Assembly: GCA_008704415.1 (NCBI GenBank)
Contig: VXIS01000007.1
Coordinates: forward strand, 186,001-250,000
Source: Sphaerosporella brunnea
Taxonomy: Eukaryota; Ascomycota; Pezizomycetes; Pezizales; Pyronemataceae
Direction: 5' to 3'
DNA length: 64,000 nt
Shown: piece after piece, positions 59,301 through 64,000 of the stretch
How positions within the stretch are numbered: the first letter of the stretch is position 1
How the letters are laid out: each line of letters begins with the position of its first letter
Notes under the pieces: model-generated
What the model was told of the DNA's origin: nothing
The model's database searches: none
What the model saw: the letters and a program-made list of their open reading frames with translations, nothing else
Made by a program: the position numbers and the translations under genes

Positions 59301-59630
59301 CCTGCAGCGTGCTCTCAGGGTCGCCGATGCATGTATGGACCAGGCCGTAAGCATCGAGTTGTTCGTCGAGATCTTGAACCGATATGTGTACTATTTCGAT
59401 CGGCAGAACGAGGCGGTGAATTCTTATTTCTTATGGGCCACCTGGCAGGATGGCTAATAGCTGGGGTGTAGGTTACGGTCAAGTACCTGAACGGGCTTAT
59501 CGAGCTGATACACTCGAACCTGGCATCGAGCGATGGTAGCACCACCGAGATGCCGCGGAAACACTTCGAGCGCACCCTCGAATACATTGCTTCCCGTGAG
59601 TTTGAAGGTGTTATTTTGGATCCGAAGTAG
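56373..59630 (+). CDS. vps35: VPS35, retromer core subunit
   Basis: Eleven exons keep phase: 56373-56485, 56546-56709, 56762-56804, 56855-56941, 56992-57060, 57117-57391, 57440-58099, 58166-58187, 58236-58671, 58726-59415 and 59472-59630, giving 905 residues. Conserved blocks run end to end: [53 protein letters not shown] (the PRLYLM and [12 protein letters not shown] signatures), [19 protein letters not shown], and a C-terminal solenoid with [16 protein letters not shown] disordered Ser/Pro/Glu-rich insert of about 100 residues sits near residue 320. The intron at 57061-57116 starts with GC. Retromer recycles cargo from endosomes to the Golgi. Confidence 0.95.
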
Positions 59631-60096
59631 AGCTTGGGACCACAAGGGTTTTCGAATGAGTTTATAGGAATGATGGGGAATGATCAGGTGTCGTGGGGAG
59701 GAGAATAGAAAATGAACACCAGGATGGGAGGGCGCTTGCCATGAAACACTTTCTACTGACTTAACTCTGTTTCTTTGTTGGCGGCGTCGTTATGCTGTAA
59801 GAGTCAATAGTTATTCGCAGTTGGCGCTGCAATTTCTTTGCTTGGTGGTGTAGTAATGTCTGGTTGTGGAATTGGGAAGGACTTTTATGGTGGGAAGTAG
59901 ATAGAGAGATATCTTGACATGTCCTCCTGCTGTTGCCGCGAGGCCGAATATGATTCTGTGAGAAACCCGGGTCATGGCCCTAAACTCGTGTCTTGGCTCA
60001 GCTGGCTGCGCCGCTGCGGCTCGAAATTTCCCTTGTGCTCCCCCACCAATCTGCAACCTCAGCTCGCGACTCACCACATCGCAACACGCACGCACC
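59631..60096. other. tandem spacer between VPS35 and mL40
   Basis: The 466 bases between two plus-strand genes hold VPS35 3' sequence and the upstream region of the next gene. I see no coding feature. Confidence 0.5.
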
Positions 60097-60610
60097 ATGA
60101 ACCGCCTTGGGCTGCGCACCTTTTCCCCTCGGGGGCTGTTTACCCGCTCTACACCGGTCAATGCGACACAGCAGCAAGTTCGCGGCATGGCGCGTAAAGC
60201 CAAAGCCGCACCCCAGGGCGATGCACGAGTGCGTGCGTCTCTCCCTTTCCCTCTCCCGAGCTCCCCCGGACTGATGCCCGAGCATAGGGATGGTCCGATA
60301 CTTCCTGTTCCACCCGGCAGCGCACACGCCACGGCCGTTGAAGTTCGGAACGATGCGAATGCTGCGGCACTGGACGATCCACCGAGCGTGGCTGCTGTTT
60401 AAGCGTGCGGAGCGGATCGAGCGCGAGCGCGAGCTGGAGACGCAGTACAACAAGATTCGAGACGCGTGCGAGGAGCTCGCCAAGACGGATACGCGGCTGT
60501 TTAGAAATGCCATTTCGAAGAAGGATGTGGGCACTTTTCCGATCGAGATGCGGATTCCTACTGATACCCCGCCGAAGAAGGGGTGGAATTATGGGTGGAG
60601 GAGACATTAA
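60097..60610 (+). CDS. mrpl28: Mitochondrial large ribosomal subunit protein mL40 (MRPL28)
   Basis: Two exons, 60097-60232 and 60288-60610, give 152 residues. The N-terminus MNRLGLRTFSPRGLFTR is a presequence. The family block follows the splice: RMVRYFLFHPAAHTPRPLKF, then LRHWTIHRAWLLFKRAERIE, then YNKIRDACEEL. The end is PKKGWNYGWRRH. The RHWTIHRAW motif is characteristic of the fungal MRP-L28 (mL40) domain. The donor chosen (GTGCGT at 60233) is the one giving correct phase. The gene converges with Dus4; the two stop codons are only about 100 bases apart. Confidence 0.88.
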
Positions 60611-60709
60611 GATAGGGGGCTTTTTAGAAAAGAGGAAGGAGGGTGCGTTCGTGGGAGACTGTACAATACCGCAAATATTCACGATTATCACTCGGAACAA
60701 CACAACACA

Positions 60710-61909
60710 TCACATCATATCACATCGCAAGCTTAGGCAAGGAGGGACACGCCTCTCTATTTCCACTGTCTCACCGAACCCAGGATCTCCTTTCCTCCTG
60801 AGCACAAACCTCTCATCCAACCAGTCGATCATCTCGACGAGGGTGTTTGTAGTTTCGTTCATAAGCACCCGTTCCTTCTTGGGTATCACTTGGTCCAGCA
60901 TATCGAAGATGTGATGCTGCGTGAGCCGGAAGGGGATTGGATATTCCACCGCATAATCCATAAACCTTTCCACCGCACCCCAGGGTGTCTTCTTGTACCC
61001 CGAAAACAACGCCGGATTCGTCATCAGTCCTCTAGCAGCCATGACACCTGCACACACACGCTCCCGTCAGCCTGGCATTCCCCATCTCCCAACCAGCCCC
61101 CCGGGGGGGACGGGGGGACCTACCATCAACGCCACAAAACTCCGCAATCCTAAAAGCATCCTCCCTGGAAAACACATCCCCATTGGCCACGGTGGGGACC
61201 TCACAAACCTCGGCCACCTTCCGAATGCCGTCCAAATCGACCGGAATGGAGCTCCTGGTATTCTTGGTCCTTCCATGGATGGTGATATAATCGACGCCGC
61301 TCCCGTCCTGCACGATGCGCACAAACCGCCTGGTCTCCTCGATATCCGCATGGATCCTGATCTTAACGCTAATGCAAAACGCGCTCCCGCACCGCTGCTT
61401 CGCCGCCTTGACCATATCGCGTACCAGCTTGGCCTTGCGCATCAGCGCGCAGCCCACGCCCTCCGAGATCGCCCAGCTCTGCGGACACCCGCAGTTGAGG
61501 TTGACGCCGTCGCAGTACGGCTGCACCATTTCCGCCGCGCGCGCAAAGTCGGTAATCTCGGACGCGCCGAATTGTACCATCAGCGGCGCATCCGACAACG
61601 CCGTCGTGAAGTCGCTCCGTCGCGCCGCTTCAGACCGTACAAACTCTTTGGCGAGGATCATCGGCGTGTAACAGAGGTCTACAGAGTAGTCGCGGACTAG
61701 CGCGCGGAAGGGAAGCTTGCTGTAGCGGACCATGGGCGCTTGGATGAAAAGGGGACGGTTTGCGGCTTTGGACGCGGCGAAGAGGGAGAGTGGGCTGTGG
61801 CACATCAGTTATGGAAGTAGTTAGGAAGAACATGAGGAGGGGGAAGGAGGACAGACTGGTTCTTAGGGTCCCGTGGTGGGGGCAGCGGTGCATCATTGCT
61901 GGCGGTCAT
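60710..61909 (-). CDS. dus4: tRNA-dihydrouridine synthase, Dus4 type
   Basis: Three exons, 61909-61857, 61794-61124 and 61047-60710, give 353 residues. FMN TIM-barrel features: PLFIQAPMVRYSKLPFRALV near the N-terminus, LMVQFGA, the catalytic Cys in GVNLNCGCPQSWA, SVKIRIHADIEETRRFV, ITIHGRTKNTRS and VPTVANGDV. After the second splice come VMAARGLMTNPALFSGY and a helical C-terminal domain. APMVRYSK and EGVGCALM point to Dus4, which makes dihydrouridine at tRNA positions 20a/20b, rather than Dus1-3. The short first exon (MTASNDAPLPPP) rests on a GTCTGT donor and phase. Confidence 0.92.
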
Positions 61910-62008
61910 TATTGTTCGTGCCTGCGCGTTGAAGCTGAAGGTGAACTGGAGATATGGCGGGGTACAGTTAAAGTGCTTTACGACCGCCCTTCAATACATA
62001 CCCTAGAC

Positions 62009-62088
62009 TAAGGCAATGTGGCTAAGTGACTTTGCCATGGCTGAGTGACTTATCCACAGAGCGCAAGTGACTTTGCTACATTGTCTTA
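62009..62088. mobile_element. 80-base inverted-repeat element (MITE-like)
   Basis: TA-AGGCAATGTGGCTAAGT at the left is mirrored by ACATTGTCTTA at the right, with AAGTGACTTTG-type direct repeats inside. It aligns over its whole length, in opposite orientation, with the core of the element at 48941-49054. Its right TA is shared with the next element. Confidence 0.7.
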
Positions 62089-62428
62089 CCGTATTATTCC
62101 GGTACGATGAGAATTGCCGGCGCCGAAGTCAATCTTTTCTAAGTAGCAAATGTACTATGTTTGGAAACATGACACCGCCGGCGAATCTTATGTGACGGCG
62201 ACAACACTATCTAAGGAGGCGACAATGGCTGGGCGCGGTACCTATGTACTCAACTCTAATTCTCACGGCCGCCTTGTGTCTCGTACCGCGACGTCTCCAG
62301 TGCCCGCCCCTCTTGGCCATCAATCAAGATTCGCCGGCGGTGTCATGTTTCCAAACATAGTACGTTTGCTACTTAGAAAAGATTGGCTTTGGCGCCGGCA
62401 ATTCTCATCGTACCGGAATAATACGGTA
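62087..62428. mobile_element. 342-base foldback MITE with 103-base arms
   Basis: The left arm (62087-62189) and right arm (62326-62428) are reverse complements with about three mismatches, all transitions. Both ends read TACCGTATTATTCCGGTA. The 136-base centre codes for nothing. TA at each edge fits a Tc1/mariner-type target. The near-identity of the arms suggests recent amplification or good conservation. Confidence 0.85.
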
Positions 62429-62924
62429 GTACCGAATCTCTACGGTTTGTATCATTTACTAGTATATCACAACCAATCCAAAGGCCATTTCCATGAGCCA
62501 GAATTTTAGGCAACGAAAATATGTACCATGCAGATTTTTGGGTATATTCGACCGCACAAAAAGACAATATGCAGAATGCTTCCGGCCCGACGACCTCCAG
62601 TGATGATGCGTGAGAAAACAGAGAGAAGAAAACCCGACCCAAGAGCGATAATTACAACGAAAGCTCGAAAATGCCCATAAAAGGAAGAGAAAGACCCACA
62701 AACACCAAGAGAGTGAGGCAACAGTGAAAAAGGAGATACGAAGATGAAAAGGTAACTCGCTCATAAAACAACATAGAACCACATACAACAACCCCGAAAT
62801 CGCAAAAATATCAGCGCAGGAATCTAAAAACACCAACAGAGGACGAGAACAAAACACCAAGACACCCCGTTCTAATGTCTGTATGCAATCAATGAGCAAA
62901 AAACAAATATGGAACAAGATCCAT
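62429..62924. other. 3' region of the DUF1765 gene
   Basis: The 496 bases are downstream of the minus-strand gene's stop and border the MITE. An open minus-strand frame overlapping it is only a shadow of composition. No gene is supported. Confidence 0.5.
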
Positions 62925-64000
62925 TTAAAATTTTCGCATCGAATCAACCCCAAGTGAAGGCGTCTCGACGTCTTTGTCGGTCTCCCTGCCTTCCGTTTTT
63001 CGCCGTTCAAAGAAACTCTCGTGCTCCACAAGGACCATGACCCACTCGGCCAGTGCCCTGCCGACGTAGGTCCAATGCGGTGAGGCAATTGTGGAAAGTG
63101 AAATATCCTCGATAGTGGGGTGCTCAATCTCAAGCGACTCAAGATAGCGTTGGGCCGAGGCCGGGAGTCTGGTGAGCCCCAGAACACGGTCGCGGGCAAT
63201 GGGAGGCCGGTCCATCCATTCAAGCGAAAATTTGAAATTGGTGAGTGTCTTGGGCTGCTGTCGTTCGGTGATCTGGGTCGACCCGCGGTGGGTAGGCCTC
63301 GACTCGTTCTTTTCGGGTGCTACGGCCGGCTTGAAGCCAAACACACTGCGCAGCGTCCACCTGCGGGGTGGCGCACTGGCATTGGATTCATCAGAATTGG
63401 TGGACTGGGTAGTGGTATCTTCGCTATCTGTCAAAGATGTAGCCGATGCACTGGCATGCAACAACGAGCCGGGAGTGGCAACGAACGGCACGGATGTTGG
63501 GATGATGCCGTCCAGAATAACGCCGGCAGGTGCCGCCACGGTATCATTTCGCAAAATCACCAGTCTCCGACCTGGAGCGGGAAGGCAAGGCGCCGTTGAA
63601 GAGGGTTTTCCGCCGCGAAGTTCGTGATCCTCCTTAAGGCGCAAATGATGTGCATAGCCAGTGCGTAATCGAAGAAGAACCGTCTTGAAAATCTCCCTAT
63701 TGTGTGTCAGTGGATGGGTGTATACAAGGAAAATAATATTTTAACGACTCACACGTCGACATCGGTAGCATCACCATCGTATCTACCCAACCTCCAGACC
63801 ATGAGACGCATGTAGTATGCTCTGACCATCGGAGACCAATGACAGAAGAATCGGTTCCATATAGGCTCCGACAGTAGCCAATCCACACACACGGCCTTTT
63901 TACACGCTTCGTCCGCCACCAAGATGTCCCAGGTAGTGTAAACAAAAGAGATCACCCTCAACTCCGTCATGTTGTTTTCACTTTGCATCATCGTTCGCGC
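62925..64000 (-). CDS. DUF1765 domain protein (partial, 5' end outside window)
   Basis: Two exons are visible: one running from beyond the window edge to 63753, and 63696-62925, joined over a 56-base intron (63697-63752). The visible N-terminal part has VAWDILV-like and PIWNRFFCHWSPMVRAYYMR followed by LMVWRLGRYDG, the pattern of the fungal DUF1765 family. After the splice, EIFKTVLLRLRTGYAHHLRL leads into a long disordered Ser/Thr/Pro-rich tail, then KFSLEWMDRPPIARDRVLGL and a helical C-terminus ending DSMRKF. The family has no established function. The start codon lies upstream of 64000; the Met at 63991 is unlikely to be the true start. Confidence 0.75.

Overview
The window is nuclear DNA of a filamentous ascomycete (Pezizomycotina). 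The genes are split by many short introns of about 47-90 bases with GT/AG ends and CTRAY-type branch sites. The proteins are typical of that group: a trimethyllysine dioxygenase, Nst1, a Rho2-type GTPase, a Ran1-like kinase, ATP synthase subunit h and a two-RRM SR protein. I found no rRNA, tRNA, CRISPR array, virus or secondary-metabolite cluster. The large majority of the gene content is core cellular machinery.

Layout. 1-2.2 kb: no gene, one MITE. 2.2-7.7 kb: mago nashi (+), eIF2 gamma (-), trimethyllysine dioxygenase (-). 8.1-9.5 kb: an APH-fold protein (-) lacking the expected catalytic Asp. 10.5-12.5 kb: ETF-ubiquinone oxidoreductase (+). 13-15.5 kb: a small membrane protein (-) and a PAQR/hemolysin-III receptor (+), divergently transcribed. 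15.7-18.4 kb: a thioesterase-like protein (-) and a SAC3/PCI-like protein (+), divergent from a 272-base spacer. 19.1-19.6 kb: TMA7 (-). 19.6-23.8 kb: no convincing gene. 23.8-25.3 kb: Ran1-like kinase (-). 25.3-33.2 kb: a 7.9-kb stretch with no supportable gene. 33.2-40.4 kb: RING-CH E3 ligase (-), an unrecognised protein (+), a small probable mitochondrial membrane protein (+), ATP14 (-) and a divergent TFIIB (+). 42.1-46.0 kb: NST1 (-). 46-50 kb: gene-free, with repeats and a MITE. 50.1-54.1 kb: Rho2 (+) and an SR splicing factor (-). 54.1-56.4 kb: gene-free with a palindromic MITE. 56.4-61.9 kb: VPS35 (+), mitochondrial ribosomal protein mL40 (+), Dus4 (-). 62.0-62.4 kb: two abutting MITEs. 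62.9-64 kb: a DUF1765 protein (-), cut by the window end.

The genes are not an operon or pathway cluster. Several act in gene expression: mago nashi and the SR protein in RNA processing, TFIIB in initiation, eIF2 gamma and TMA7 in translation, Dus4 in tRNA modification. Another group is mitochondrial: ETF-QO, ATP14, mL40 and the 36.5-kb protein; the trimethyllysine dioxygenase and the thioesterase are also likely mitochondrial. Most exon models below were checked for reading-phase continuity, and those whose ends stay uncertain are flagged.

The most interesting signals are structural: two tiny exons (6 and 13 bases) needed to restore conserved motifs, a GC-AG intron in VPS35, a 447-base intron in the SR gene, a stop codon lying inside a splice donor, and at least four non-autonomous inverted-repeat elements of which several end in TA and share a terminal motif. 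I do not see a clearly new multi-gene system.
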